Positions 25,170 to 34,453 are shown, counted from the stretch's first letter. The stretch is DNA of 54,206 bases from Caulobacteraceae bacterium (GCA_031291645.1 JARLIQ010000093.1:1-54206); one strand, 5' to 3'. Program-made: numbers and translations. Notes: generated by a model not told the origin, from the sequence alone.

Positions 25170-26252
25170 ATGCTTACCAAGGCCGACGACTTTCCGATCC
25201 ACCAGACGCCGGAGCCGATCGCCTATTCGGGCACGGACCGGAACTTCTACGACCGCTATTTCTTCAACGGCTATAACCCGGACGGCTCGGTCTTCTTCGC
25301 CGCCGCCTTCGGGGTCTATCCGCACCTGAACATCGCCGACGCCCATTTCTCGGTGATCGTGGACGGGGTCGAACACTGCATCCACGCCTCGCGCATCCTC
25401 TACATGGAGCGCTGGGACCTGGTGGTCGGGCCGATCCGCATCGAGGTGCTGGAGCCGTTGAAGACACTCAAGGTCACCCTGGCGCCCACCGACGGCCTGG
25501 CCGCCGAGGTGGTGTTCGAGGGCCGCGCCTTCCCGATCGAGGAGCCGCGGTTCATCCACCGCAACGGCCCGCGCACCTTCATGGACTACACCCGCCTGAC
25601 CCAGAACGGCCATTACACGGGCTGGGTCGAGGTGGACGGCCAGCGCCACGCCCTGGCGCCCGGCGCGGTGGGCACCCGCGACCGGTCCTGGGGCGTGCGC
25701 TCGATCGGCGCGCCCGACGCCCAGCCGGTGGTCCCGCCGGTGGCGCCGAGCTTCTTCTGGCAGTGGACGCCGCTGAACTTCGCCGACCGCAGCGTCTTCT
25801 TCCACCTGAACGCCGAGGCGGACGGCCATCCCTGGAACACCCGGGCGGTGATCTGCCCGGACGGCGCCGGGCCCGAAGGCTTCTACGAGACCAGCCAGGC
25901 GACCATGGAGACGGTGCTGACGCCCGGCACGCGCCACGCGGCCTCCGCCGTGCTGACCATCCCGGTCCCCGGCAAGGCGCCCGTCACCATCGCCTTCGAG
26001 CCTGGAACCAAGTTCCAGATGCGCGGCATCGGCTACATCCATCCCAAGTGGGGCCACGGCCGCTACCAGGGCGAACTGGTGGTCGAGCGCGAGGACATCG
26101 CCCTGGCCGGGCTGGACCCGAACGCCTTCGAGAACCTGCACATCCAGGCCATCTCCAAGGTCACGCTGAGCGAGGACGGCCAGTCTCCGATCGAGGGGCT
26201 GGGCGTATTCGAGCAGTTGATCATCGGGCCCTACGCCCCGCTCGGCCTGTAG
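25170..26252 (+). CDS. AttH/DUF7064-like beta-rich protein
   Basis: A 360-residue protein without signal peptide. Two halves appear beta-rich, and the motif GTRDRSWGVR recalls AttH/CrtC-type lipocalin-like proteins; FGVYPHLNIADAHFSV near the N-terminus is probably part of the same fold. Proteins of this kind accompany P450 and acyl-CoA dehydrogenase genes in many proteobacteria, which fits a hydratase, isomerase or binding role for a hydrophobic substrate. This is inference. ATG start 3 bases after the acyl-CoA dehydrogenase stop, so it is the last gene of the operon. Confidence 0.7.
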   Translation: MLTKADDFPIHQTPEPIAYSGTDRNFYDRYFFNGYNPDGSVFFAAAFGVYPHLNIADAHFSVIVDGVEHCIHASRILYMERWDLVVGPIRIEVLEPLKTLKVTLAPTDGLAAEVVFEGRAFPIEEPRFIHRNGPRTFMDYTRLTQNGHYTGWVEVDGQRHALAPGAVGTRDRSWGVRSIGAPDAQPVVPPVAPSFFWQWTPLNFADRSVFFHLNAEADGHPWNTRAVICPDGAGPEGFYETSQATMETVLTPGTRHAASAVLTIPVPGKAPVTIAFEPGTKFQMRGIGYIHPKWGHGRYQGELVVEREDIALAGLDPNAFENLHIQAISKVTLSEDGQSPIEGLGVFEQLIIGPYAPLGL

Positions 26253-26343
26253 TCGGCAAGGCGCGCCGCGACGATTGCTGCGCACGGCGGCAAACAGGCG
26301 TATCCTGCGTCCGAGAGATACTTTCGGGCGCAGGAGGCTGGCG

Positions 26344-26916
26344 ATGACCAGAACTGCTTGGGCCGGCGCCGCGGCGGCGTCTATCTTGGGACTGGCGGCG
26401 CTGCTGGCCGCGGGCCAGGCGCGCAGCGCGGTCACCGTGTTCGCCAACGACCAGGCCCATGCCTGCTACCTGGCGGCCAAACTGGGCGACCTGGCGCAGA
26501 CCGGGCTCGACGACTGCACCCAGGCGATCGGCGGCGCGCCCATGTCGGACCACGACCTGGCCGGCACCTTCGTCAACCGCGGCGTGATCTACATGCTGCA
26601 CGGCCGCTACCGGCCGGCGCAGGCGGATTTCGAGGCCGCGCTCAAGCTCGATACGACGCTGGGCGAGGCCTATGTGAATCACGGGGCGGCGCTGATCGCC
26701 CAGCGGCGCTACGCCGAGGGCATCGCCGACATCGACCGCGGCCTGCCGCTGGGACCCCAGGAGCCGGAGAAGGCCTACTACAACCGCGCCATCGCCGACG
26801 AGGCGCTGGACGACGTCAAGGACGCCTATTTCGACTACCTGAAGGCGGCGCAGCTCAAGCCGGCCTGGGCCGCGCCGAAGGCCGAGCTGGCCCGCTTCAC
26901 CGTCCGCCGGCCTTAG
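26344..26916 (+). CDS. secreted tetratricopeptide-repeat protein
   Basis: A 190-residue protein with a signal peptide (AAAASILGLAALLAAGQARSA) and about three TPR-like helix pairs: AGTFVNRGVIYMLHGRYRPA, GEAYVNHGAALIAQRRYAEG and KAYYNRAIADEALDDV. Likely a periplasmic protein-interaction module. The ATG at 26344 has GGAGG 6 bases upstream, and the longer frame upstream is rejected. Its stop overlaps the convergent molybdoenzyme gene by four bases. Confidence 0.85.
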   Translation: MTRTAWAGAAAASILGLAALLAAGQARSAVTVFANDQAHACYLAAKLGDLAQTGLDDCTQAIGGAPMSDHDLAGTFVNRGVIYMLHGRYRPAQADFEAALKLDTTLGEAYVNHGAALIAQRRYAEGIADIDRGLPLGPQEPEKAYYNRAIADEALDDVKDAYFDYLKAAQLKPAWAAPKAELARFTVRRP

Positions 26917-27692
26917 ATCCCGGCGTACCACTCGTAGCCGCGGTCTTCCCAGTAGCCGCCCTTGCCGCCGCCGATGTTGTCGAGCCGTTCCACCGCCTCG
27001 ACGCGCATGACGTACTTGGCCTGCTTGTAGCCCAGCTGCCGCTCGACGCGCAGGCGAAGGGGCGCGCCGTGGGCGACGGCCAGGGGCTGGCCGTTCATTG
27101 CATAGGCCAGGATGGTCTGGGGGTGGAAGGCGTCGAACAGGTCGACGCTCTCGTAATACCGGTCCGACCCGTCCCTGGCCGGGCCCAGGTCGTCGGCGCA
27201 GTGGAAGACGACGTAGCGGGCGTTGGGCAGCAGGCCCGCCGCCCGCAGCAGGCCGCCGAGCTGGACCCCGGTCCACTGGCCGATGGCGCTCCAGCCCTCG
27301 ACGCAGTCGTGGCGGGTGATCTGGGTGCGGGCCGGCAGGGCCTTGAGCTGGGCCAGCGACAGGCTGAAGGGCCGGCGCACCAGGCCGTCGACCTGCAGCC
27401 GCCAGCCGGTGAAGCCGGTCTCGGCGGCGGCCTGGTAGGCGGGATCGGACGGCGAGACCGAGCCGTTCGGCTTGAACACCGGCGACAGGTCCTTGCGGGC
27501 ATACTCCCGGGCCAGCGGCTGGCCGGAGAGCAGGAGCCGCTGGCTGCCCAGGGTCAGGCCCTGGGCCCGGCCGATGAAGTCCTGGAAGTCGGGCGCGCGG
27601 GAAAGCCGGTCGCAGCCCGCCAGCGACAGGCCGCCGAGCGCCAGGGTGCCGCTGGTGATCAGCCGGCGGCGGGAAAAGCCGGTCAAGGTCAT
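26913..27692 (-). CDS. molybdopterin-dependent oxidoreductase (SUOX/MsrP fold), Tat-exported
   Basis: A 259-residue protein. The N-terminus has a twin-arginine signal (SRRRLITSGTLALGGLSLAGC) that ends in a possible lipobox LAGC. The oxidoreductase domain has the molybdenum-ligating Cys in RHDCVEGWSAIGQWTGV and later conserved segments LRLRVERQLGYKQAKYV. Its ATG overlaps the stop of the cytochrome b gene as ATGA (27689-27692), so the two proteins almost certainly form a complex analogous to MsrPQ, with the cytochrome b passing electrons. The substrate is unknown; sulfoxide repair is one option. No maturation genes are nearby. Confidence 0.9.
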   Translation of the reverse strand: MTLTGFSRRRLITSGTLALGGLSLAGCDRLSRAPDFQDFIGRAQGLTLGSQRLLLSGQPLAREYARKDLSPVFKPNGSVSPSDPAYQAAAETGFTGWRLQVDGLVRRPFSLSLAQLKALPARTQITRHDCVEGWSAIGQWTGVQLGGLLRAAGLLPNARYVVFHCADDLGPARDGSDRYYESVDLFDAFHPQTILAYAMNGQPLAVAHGAPLRLRVERQLGYKQAKYVMRVEAVERLDNIGGGKGGYWEDRGYEWYAGI

Positions 27693-28570
27693 CGCCCGGC
27701 CTCCGTGCGGATGGCGTAGCGGCCGGTGATCATCGAGCCGACCTCGTTGAACACCCCGGCGATGAACACCTCGGCCACGTGGACCAGGACGAACAGGACG
27801 ATGAGGTTGGCCGAGATGAAGTGGAGGGTCCGGGCCGACTGGCGCCCGCCGAACAGGTCGAGCAGCCAGGGCGCGAAGGCGTCGAAGCCCGGCGACAGGG
27901 TCAGGCCCGTCGCCACCATCGCCGGCAGCAGCACGAACACCACCGCGATATAGGCGAACTTCTGCAGCACGTTGTACGACTTGGCCGCCTCGCCCGTCGG
28001 ATGGCGCAGGCGCACGTGGTCCCAGATGTCGCGCAGGATGTGGCTCGGGCGCAGCTGGCTTCGGGTCGGCGCGAGGTCGCGCCGGAAGTGGCCGCTGGCC
28101 ACGCCCGACAGCAGATAGACCAGGCCGTTGATCACCAGCACCCAGGCCAGGAAGAAGTGCCAGCGCCGGCCGGTGGCCAGGTCGCGCCAGCTCGGCAGGG
28201 TGGCCCAGCGCGGAAATCCCCGGACCTCCGGCTGGCCGCCCCGCCCGCCGGAGACGCCGAACAGGCCGGTGGTGCGCAGGACGTGGCCCGCGATCTCGGT
28301 CACGCCGACGGGATGGTCGGTCCCGGCGCCGACCGCCCTCATCTCCAGCAGCGGCCGGTCGAAGTCCGCCCCGTACTGGCCCCAGTAGAGGTTGGGATGG
28401 GCGTTGAAGATCTGCAGCCCGCTCATCAGCAGCAGGCTGACGGCCACGACGTTGATCCAATGGGTGACGCGCACCACCACCCCGTGCCGGTGGATCACCT
28501 CCCGGCCCTGGGCGCGGCGGCGGTGCGGCGCCGAAGGGCGCACGTCGATCTGGGCGGTGGTCTGGTTCAT
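27689..28570 (-). CDS. cytochrome b561-type membrane subunit of the molybdoenzyme
   Basis: A protein of about 293 residues with four or more membrane helices and His residues typical of cytochrome b561/Ni-Fe-hydrogenase b-type subunits: HWINVVAVSLLLMSG, RRWHFFLAWVLVINGLVYL, FAYIAVVFVLLPAMVATGL and LHFISANLIVLFVLVHVAE. It is the electron-transfer partner of the Tat-exported molybdoenzyme. ATG 28570 (MNQTTAQ) is preferred over upstream candidates at 28582 and 28618. Confidence 0.88.
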   Translation of the reverse strand: MNQTTAQIDVRPSAPHRRRAQGREVIHRHGVVVRVTHWINVVAVSLLLMSGLQIFNAHPNLYWGQYGADFDRPLLEMRAVGAGTDHPVGVTEIAGHVLRTTGLFGVSGGRGGQPEVRGFPRWATLPSWRDLATGRRWHFFLAWVLVINGLVYLLSGVASGHFRRDLAPTRSQLRPSHILRDIWDHVRLRHPTGEAAKSYNVLQKFAYIAVVFVLLPAMVATGLTLSPGFDAFAPWLLDLFGGRQSARTLHFISANLIVLFVLVHVAEVFIAGVFNEVGSMITGRYAIRTEAGR

Positions 28571-28659
28571 CCGGAACCCCATTTTCGGCCCGGCCCGCAG
28601 GCCTCGCCGCTCCAGCATGCGTCCGCTCCCGGCGAGGAGCGGATTAATCGTCTTTCAAG

Positions 28660-28679
28660 GCCCAGCCGGCAGGCTGGGC
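28660..28679. promoter_or_regulatory. stem-loop GCCCAGCC-GGCA-GGCTGGGC between divergent genes
   Basis: Perfect 8-bp arms around GGCA lie in the 162-base spacer between the cytochrome b gene (minus) and the PLP enzyme gene (plus). It is either a leader hairpin or an operator; there is no T-run, so a terminator is unlikely. Confidence 0.4.
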
Positions 28680-28732
28680 TCACCTGAGACCCGCGCCGAT
28701 TCCTCGGCGGCCGGATCAGGCGGGGCCGGGGC

Positions 28733-30244
28733 ATGGGCAAGGCGCTAGAACTCTCGACGTCGCCGGGGCTCGCGCCCGTATCGTCGCCACTATGCGCCAC
28801 CTCCGAGCTTCTGGCCCAGGGCGGCGACGCCCGCCTGACGCTCGACCCCGCGACCGGCCTCAACAAGTACGGCTGTCCCCCCGCCCCGGTTACATCCAGG
28901 CTCGATTTCGCCTCTTCGACCGCCTCGGTCATCTCGAAGGCCGCCTTCGCCGAGGCCGACGCGCTGAGGGACCGCCTGGCGCGGTCCGCCGTCCCCGCGG
29001 CCGCGGCCTATGCGCTGGAACTCGACCGCCTGCGCGGCGAGCTTGTGGCGCTCAAAGGCCTTTTCGGCCTTTCGGGCCTTGAGATCGCCTTCGCCGCCTC
29101 CGGCACCGACCTGCACCTGATGGTGGCCGAGCTGGTCGGCGGCGAGCCGGCCCATCCGCTCACCTGCCTGGCCGTCGAGGCCGAGGAGACCGGCAGCGGC
29201 GTGCCCCAGGCCCTGTGCGGCCGCCACTTCAGCGATCGCGCCGCCCTGGGCGCGGCCGTGGCGCCGGGCGCGGCGGTCGGCGCGGCCGCCAGCACCTTCG
29301 TCGCCGTCCCGGCCCGCGACGCGGCGGGCGAACTGCGCGACGGAGCCGAGATCGAGGCGGAACTGGACGCCCTGGTGCTGGAGGCCTCCGAGGCCGGCCG
29401 GCGGGTGCTGCTGACCGTCGCCGACGTCTCCAAGACCGGCCTGATCGCGCCGGGCCTCTCGGCGGTGATGGCCCTGCGCCGGCGCTTCCCGCGGACCCTG
29501 GAGGTGCTGGTCGACGCCTGCCAGTTCCGCCTCGCGCCCGCCACCCTGCGCGCCTATCTCGAGGCCGGCCTGATGGTGGCGGTGACCGGCTCGAAGTTCC
29601 TGACCGGCCCGACCTTCTCCGGCGCCCTGTTCGTCCCCGCGGCGGCGGGCGAGCGGCTCAGGGCGCGGCTGCTAAAGCCCGGCTTCGCCCTCTATTCGGC
29701 CCGGGCCGAATGGCCGGCAGGATGGGTCGCGGGCGCGGCCCTGCCGGACGCCGCCAATTTCGGCCTGCTCCTGCGCTGGCGCGCCGCGGTGGCCGAACTC
29801 GCCGCCTTCCGCGCCCTGCCGGAGGCCAGGGTCGCCGGCTTCCTCTCGGCCTTCGCCGACGCGGTCGAGGCGCGGCTGGCGGTCGATCCCCAGCTCGAGC
29901 CGGTGGCCACGCGGCCGCTGGATCGCCGGGCGATCGGCGCGGCGGGCGGCTGGGACGCGGTCCCGACCATCTTTCCGTTCCGCCTGCGCGCGGCGCCCGG
30001 GGCGGGCTTCCTGTCGCTCGCCGAGACGGAGGCCGTCTATCGCGCGCTGCGGGACGCCGGCGTGCGGCTCGGCCAGCCCGTGGCCTGCGGCGCTCCGGAC
30101 GGCGCGCCGGTCAGCGCCCTTCGCCTGTGCGCCAGCGCCCGCCTGGCGGTCGAGGCCCTGGGCGAGGGGGGCGCCGGCGCCGAAGCGGTGATCGCCCGCG
30201 CGCTGGACGCCCTCGACGCCGCCGTCGAAGCCGCCCGGGCCTAG
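28733..30244 (+). CDS. PLP-dependent enzyme, fold type I (class-V-like), unknown function
   Basis: A 503-residue protein. The core resembles class V aminotransferases/cysteine desulfurases: VDACQ places the cofactor-binding Asp at 261, and TGSKFLTGPTFSGALFV places the Schiff-base Lys at 288. FAASGTDLHLMVAELV near residue 125 corresponds to a cofactor phosphate-binding region. The protein is longer than typical class V enzymes and the N-terminal 55 residues are unusual. I do not recognise the subfamily. It converges on the ATP-grasp gene with the four stop bases CTAG shared, and may act in the same pathway as that gene and the PLP decarboxylase beyond it. Confidence 0.8.
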   Translation: MGKALELSTSPGLAPVSSPLCATSELLAQGGDARLTLDPATGLNKYGCPPAPVTSRLDFASSTASVISKAAFAEADALRDRLARSAVPAAAAYALELDRLRGELVALKGLFGLSGLEIAFAASGTDLHLMVAELVGGEPAHPLTCLAVEAEETGSGVPQALCGRHFSDRAALGAAVAPGAAVGAAASTFVAVPARDAAGELRDGAEIEAELDALVLEASEAGRRVLLTVADVSKTGLIAPGLSAVMALRRRFPRTLEVLVDACQFRLAPATLRAYLEAGLMVAVTGSKFLTGPTFSGALFVPAAAGERLRARLLKPGFALYSARAEWPAGWVAGAALPDAANFGLLLRWRAAVAELAAFRALPEARVAGFLSAFADAVEARLAVDPQLEPVATRPLDRRAIGAAGGWDAVPTIFPFRLRAAPGAGFLSLAETEAVYRALRDAGVRLGQPVACGAPDGAPVSALRLCASARLAVEALGEGGAGAEAVIARALDALDAAVEAARA

Positions 30245-31461
30245 ATCCGGCCCGCGGCCTCGCGCAGCATCGCCTGGAAGGCGTCGAACACCTTGCGCAT
30301 CTGCGGCTTCTTGTAGGCAAACAGGTCCGGCGGATCCATGTCGTGGACGATCATCGCCACGTCCGCCTCGAACAGCAGCAGCCGCCCGTCCCGGGTCTCG
30401 GCGCAGTCGATGGCGAAATAGTCGAGACCGATGCGCTCGGCCATGGCGGCGAAGGCCTCGCGGTGGCGGACCGCGAAGTCCTGGTCGAAGGTCTCCATGA
30501 ACCGCGCCTCGAACGCCCGGTTCTCGGCGTTGTCCAGCATGGCCGCGTTCAGATAGTGCACCATCCAGTGGGCGGAGACGGCCAGGTGGCAGACATAGGG
30601 CCTGCCCTTGATCAGGGCGATGCGCTGCTTGCGGAAAAGGCCGTCCTGGCTGGCGTAGTCGACGAAGGGCGAGATGTAGAACAGCTCGCCCGGCTGGCCC
30701 TGCAGATAGGCGCCGAGGGCCGCCGCGTCGTCCAGCTTCTCCAGGCCGGTCCCGGCGTGCGAGCCGATCGGCCGCGCGATGATCGGGAAGGCCGCGTCCG
30801 GCAGGGCCGCGGCCAGCGCCGCTTCGCCGGCGGCGATGCGGGCCAGGCCCTCGCGGTCGATCCGCACGGCGGGCGGCGCCAGCAGCTGCGGCGCGCCCGC
30901 CAGCCGCTGGCACACCCCGTCGCGCGTCAGGGCGGCGATCTTCAGCGCGTCGCCGTTCAGCAGCGGCGCCGGCCACTGCGGCATCAAGGGGGCGAGGGAC
31001 TGGAGCAGGGGGCGGCTCGCCTCCGATTCGCCGATCGCCAGGAAGGCGACGTCGTGCGCCGGCAGGGGCGCGGGCATGCGAAGGCCCGGCGCCACATAGA
31101 GGCTGATCAGCTCGATGTCCGAGCCCGCCAGCAGGAAGTCGAGCGGGGTGTTGGCCATCATGTCGCCGGGCGTCATCACCGCCAGCACCTTCAGGCCCGC
31201 CTTGCCCTCGGCGGGCCGGCGATAGCCGCTCTGCAGCGCCAGGGCCTTGGCCTGCAGGTCCAGCCCGCCCTCGCTGTTCCCGGTCAGGAGCAGCATGGTG
31301 GCCAGGTCCAGCAGGGCCGCCGCGTCGTTCGGATCGGCGTTGGCCCGCTCGACCAGGGCGTTCCACTGGGGCTGGAGATCGACCCGCTCGAACACCATCC
31401 GGGCCAGCTTGGCGAGGCCGATGATCGCCGGCGGCTCGGCCGGCAAGGGCTGGTGGTTCAT
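30241..31461 (-). CDS. ATP-grasp-like ligase with N-terminal TPR-like segment
   Basis: A 406-residue protein. Residues 25-80 look like a TPR (NADPNDAAALLDLATMLLLT). The remainder resembles RimK-type ATP-grasp ligases: IIARPIGSHAGTGLEKLDD for nucleotide binding, and acidic metal-binding motifs DYFAIDCAETRDG and LLLFEADVAMIVHDMD. Expected chemistry is ATP-driven joining of a carboxylate to an amine. ATG 31461 overlaps the decarboxylase stop (TGATG), so the two are co-translated; the decarboxylase could supply the amine. Substrates are unknown and I cannot match it to a characterised family. Confidence 0.78.
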   Translation of the reverse strand: MNHQPLPAEPPAIIGLAKLARMVFERVDLQPQWNALVERANADPNDAAALLDLATMLLLTGNSEGGLDLQAKALALQSGYRRPAEGKAGLKVLAVMTPGDMMANTPLDFLLAGSDIELISLYVAPGLRMPAPLPAHDVAFLAIGESEASRPLLQSLAPLMPQWPAPLLNGDALKIAALTRDGVCQRLAGAPQLLAPPAVRIDREGLARIAAGEAALAAALPDAAFPIIARPIGSHAGTGLEKLDDAAALGAYLQGQPGELFYISPFVDYASQDGLFRKQRIALIKGRPYVCHLAVSAHWMVHYLNAAMLDNAENRAFEARFMETFDQDFAVRHREAFAAMAERIGLDYFAIDCAETRDGRLLLFEADVAMIVHDMDPPDLFAYKKPQMRKVFDAFQAMLREAAGRI

Positions 31462-32933
31462 CAGGCGGCTCCGGCGAGTTGCGTGGCGGCCCGGCCGAAG
31501 CGGACCGCGCCCTCGATCAGCGCGTCGACGTCCTGCATCGTGGTGCGATGGTTGAACAGGGCCGCGCGGATGGCGGCCTTGCCGCCGATCTCGGTCAGGG
31601 ACGGGGCGACGCGACCCTCCTCCTGCAGCTCGATGACGATGCTGCGGTTGACCGGGTCGGGGTCGGGGCAGCGATAGCGGAAGCAGACGATGTTGAGCTG
31701 GGCCGGCGCCAGCAGCTCCAGCGCCGGCTCGGCCTCGATCCGGGCCTGCAGGGCGCGCGCCAGGTCGCAGCTGGCGGTGATCGCCGCGCCGATGGCGTCC
31801 AGGCCGCAGACCCGCAGGGTGAACCAGGTCTTCAGCGCCCGGAAACCGCGCGAAAGGTCCGGCCCGTAGTCGCAGGGCCACCAGTCGCCGCCCGCAAGAC
31901 CCCGCTGCTCGCGCTGCAGATAGGCCGCGGGCGTGGCGAAGGCCGCGCGCAGGCTCTCCGCGTCGCGGGCGATGAGGAAGCCCGCGTCGTAGGGGACCTG
32001 GCCCCACTTGTGAAAGTCGAAGGCGACGCTGTCGGCCCGCTCCAAGCCTGCAAGCTTGGGCGCGACCTTCGGGCTCAGCACGCCGAGCGCGCCATAGGCG
32101 CCGTCGAGGTGCAGCCAGGCGCCCTCCTCGCGGGCGATGTCGGCCAGGGCCGAGAGGTCGTCGATCGCGCCCACGTCCACCGTGCCGGCGTTGCCCACGA
32201 TCAGGAACGGGGTCATCCCGGCGCGGCGGTCGGCGGCGATCGCCGCGCGCAGGGCCGCAAGGTCGATCCGCTGGTCGGCGTCGAAGCCGATCACCCTCAG
32301 CGCGTCCGAGCCCAGGCCGCTCATCTCCATCGCCCGCACGACGCAGGCATGGGCCGCCCGCGAGACATAGGCGGTGAGCCGCCGTTCGCTGTCCCTCAGG
32401 CCCGTGCGGCGCGATTCGCGCCCCAGGGCGCGGGTGCGGGCCGCGAGGACGCCGATGAAGTTGGCCATGGAGGCGCCGGTGACGAACAGGCCGCCGGCGG
32501 CCTCGGGAAAGCCGAACAGGTCGCGCACCCAGCCCGCCACCTCCCGCTCGACCTGGATCGGGGCGTGGTCGCGTCCGCCCAGGTTGGCGTTCAGGCCGCC
32601 GGCCAGCATCTCGGCCAGCATGCCGACGGGGGTTCCCCCGCCCTGGACCCAGCCCATGAAGCCGGGATGCAGGTTGCCTCCGGCGTAGGGCAGGACGTTG
32701 CGCAGGAAGTCCTCGTGCACGCTCGCCAGGTCCTCGCCGACGGCTGGCGGCGGCGCGCGGAAGCCGGCGCGGACCTCGGCCGGCATCGGCCGCCAGACCG
32801 GCTGTTCGCGCAGCCGCTCGATGTGGTCCAGCATGTCGTCCAGCATCCGGTGGCCCTGGGCCCGGAAGGCCTGCCAGTCGGCGGGGTCGAGCCGCCCATG
32901 CGTGCCCGATCGGCTCGCTGCGTCGCTGGCCAT
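31461..32933 (-). CDS. PLP-dependent amino acid decarboxylase (group II, DDC/GAD family)
   Basis: A 490-residue protein of the pyridoxal-dependent decarboxylase family. The N-terminal HPGFMGWVQGGGTPVGML matches the aromatic-L-amino-acid/glutamate decarboxylase group, LHLDGAYGAL provides the cofactor Asp, and FDFHKWGQVPYDAG holds the Schiff-base Lys309. It converts an amino acid (aromatic, acidic or diamino) to an amine. ATG start. The MFS exporter lies 92 bases upstream on the same strand; that gap carries a sequence resembling half of the regulator-MFS inverted repeat. Confidence 0.93.
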   Translation of the reverse strand: MASDAASRSGTHGRLDPADWQAFRAQGHRMLDDMLDHIERLREQPVWRPMPAEVRAGFRAPPPAVGEDLASVHEDFLRNVLPYAGGNLHPGFMGWVQGGGTPVGMLAEMLAGGLNANLGGRDHAPIQVEREVAGWVRDLFGFPEAAGGLFVTGASMANFIGVLAARTRALGRESRRTGLRDSERRLTAYVSRAAHACVVRAMEMSGLGSDALRVIGFDADQRIDLAALRAAIAADRRAGMTPFLIVGNAGTVDVGAIDDLSALADIAREEGAWLHLDGAYGALGVLSPKVAPKLAGLERADSVAFDFHKWGQVPYDAGFLIARDAESLRAAFATPAAYLQREQRGLAGGDWWPCDYGPDLSRGFRALKTWFTLRVCGLDAIGAAITASCDLARALQARIEAEPALELLAPAQLNIVCFRYRCPDPDPVNRSIVIELQEEGRVAPSLTEIGGKAAIRAALFNHRTTMQDVDALIEGAVRFGRAATQLAGAA

Positions 32934-32994
32934 GCGCGTGTGGTCTCCGTACTCGCCCGACCGGTAGAGATGACCGGCGTCGGTTCCCGTATGG

Positions 32995-33007
32995 TTAACA
33001 AATGGCG
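32995..33007 (+). promoter_or_regulatory. TTAACAAATGGCG, similar to the operator at 34508-34531
   Basis: This 13-base sequence lies 62-74 bases upstream of the decarboxylase start and matches TTAACAATGGCG at 34509-34520 except for one extra A. Only one arm is present, so it is a possible half-site. Confidence 0.35.
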
Positions 33008-33025
33008 CCCGCCAGCCGTGCCCGA

Positions 33026-34453
33026 TCAGGCAGAGCCGGTCAGGGTCGCGCCCGAGGCGCCCGAGGCGGTCAGCCGCAAGGCGGCGAGCCAGCCGACCGC
33101 GGCCAGCGGGACGAAGCTGGCGAACAGCCAGAACCCCGCCAGGCTGGCCCTGGCGGTGGTGACGCCGTGGCCGAAGCCCAGCAGGTTGGCGATCGCGCCC
33201 GCCGCCGCCGCGCCCACCGCCGCGCCGATCAGCTGGGCCGTCGGCATGGACGACGAGGCGAAGGCCCGCTCGGGCTCCGGCGTGTTGGCGACGATGCGCG
33301 CGGCGCTGAACGACCAGGCGAGGCCGAAGCCGGCGCCCTGGGCCATCACGCAGACGACGATCACCGGCAGCGGGCCGTGCGGGATGGTCAGGGCCAGGCC
33401 GATCAGCGCCAGGCCGATGACGCCGGTCCCCAGGCGGATGAACAGGACGTCCGGTCCGCGGCCCGCGACGCCCAGCGCCGCCGCGGTCCAGGCGAAGGCC
33501 GAGCCGCCCAGGATATAGCCGGCCAGGATCGGGCGGGCGTGGTGCAGGGTCTGGAGCAGGGCCGAGCCATAGACCGAGAAGGCGATGGTCGCGGCCTGCA
33601 GGCAGAAGATCATCAGAAGGCCCGCGCCCGCGACCGTCCGCGGATCGCCGGCCGACCGGGGCAGCAGCCGGGCGGACGCCCTGGCGTCAAGCCTGAGGAA
33701 AAGCCCCAGCAGCGCCAGGCCCACGATCGCCGAGACCGCGGCCTCGCCGCCGGTCGGCCAGAGCCCGGCGGCGCCGATGGCGACCACCGCGAGCGTCAGG
33801 ACCAGCACCTGGGCGTAGGGCGGCCGCTCGCCCTGCGGCTCGGCGGCGCCGGCTCCTGGCCTGATCAGCAGGGCGCCCGCGACGATGAACGCCAGCCCCT
33901 GGGCGGCGAACAGCCAGAAGGCGCCGCGCCAGACGCCCGCCTCGGCGAACAGGCCGCCGATCAGCGGGCTGACCAGGGTGGCCGCGCCCCAGACCCCCGC
34001 CAGGGCGCTGAACACCCGCGCCCACATCGACTGCGGGAACAGGCTGCTCACCGCCACATAGCACAGGCCGACCACCCAGCCGCCGCCCAGGCCCTGCAGC
34101 AGGCGTCCCAGAAGGAACCAGCCGATGGACGGCGACAGGGCGCTGGCCGCGCAGCCCAGCGCATAGACGCCGCCGCCGACCGTCAGGGCCGGCCGCAGCC
34201 CGAACCGCACGGACAGCCGCCCCGCGGTCGCGCCACCGAGGATCGAGCCCAGCAGGAACGCCGCCACGGCCCAGCCGAACCAGGCGTAGCCGCCGATGTC
34301 CCGCGCCACGCTGGGCATGATGGTGGCGGTGGTCAGCTCGTCCGCCGCGGTCAGCCAGGTGCCGGCGCAGACCAGGGCGAACTTGGGCAACCGGTCATCG
34401 GCGATCAGGTCCCGCCACCGCGACGTGGCCTTTGGAGCATGTTCCCGCTGCAT
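33026..34453 (-). CDS. MFS transporter, multidrug/metabolite exporter type
   Basis: A 475-residue membrane protein with 12-14 predicted helices. The N-terminal region resembles drug:H+ antiporters (AADELTTATIMPSVARDIGGY, then RFGLRPAL in the loop between TM2 and TM3). It may export the product of the decarboxylase/ATP-grasp pair downstream on the same strand, or a toxic compound sensed by the divergent SufR-like regulator. ATG start at 34453; no clear Shine-Dalgarno is visible in the AT-rich leader. Confidence 0.92.
   Translation of the reverse strand: MQREHAPKATSRWRDLIADDRLPKFALVCAGTWLTAADELTTATIMPSVARDIGGYAWFGWAVAAFLLGSILGGATAGRLSVRFGLRPALTVGGGVYALGCAASALSPSIGWFLLGRLLQGLGGGWVVGLCYVAVSSLFPQSMWARVFSALAGVWGAATLVSPLIGGLFAEAGVWRGAFWLFAAQGLAFIVAGALLIRPGAGAAEPQGERPPYAQVLVLTLAVVAIGAAGLWPTGGEAAVSAIVGLALLGLFLRLDARASARLLPRSAGDPRTVAGAGLLMIFCLQAATIAFSVYGSALLQTLHHARPILAGYILGGSAFAWTAAALGVAGRGPDVLFIRLGTGVIGLALIGLALTIPHGPLPVIVVCVMAQGAGFGLAWSFSAARIVANTPEPERAFASSSMPTAQLIGAAVGAAAAGAIANLLGFGHGVTTARASLAGFWLFASFVPLAAVGWLAALRLTASGASGATLTGSA

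Noticed and set aside
28644-28658. CtrA-like TTAA-N7-TCAA before the PLP enzyme gene
   Set aside because: One-mismatch matches of this short consensus are expected by chance and nothing else supports cell-cycle control here.
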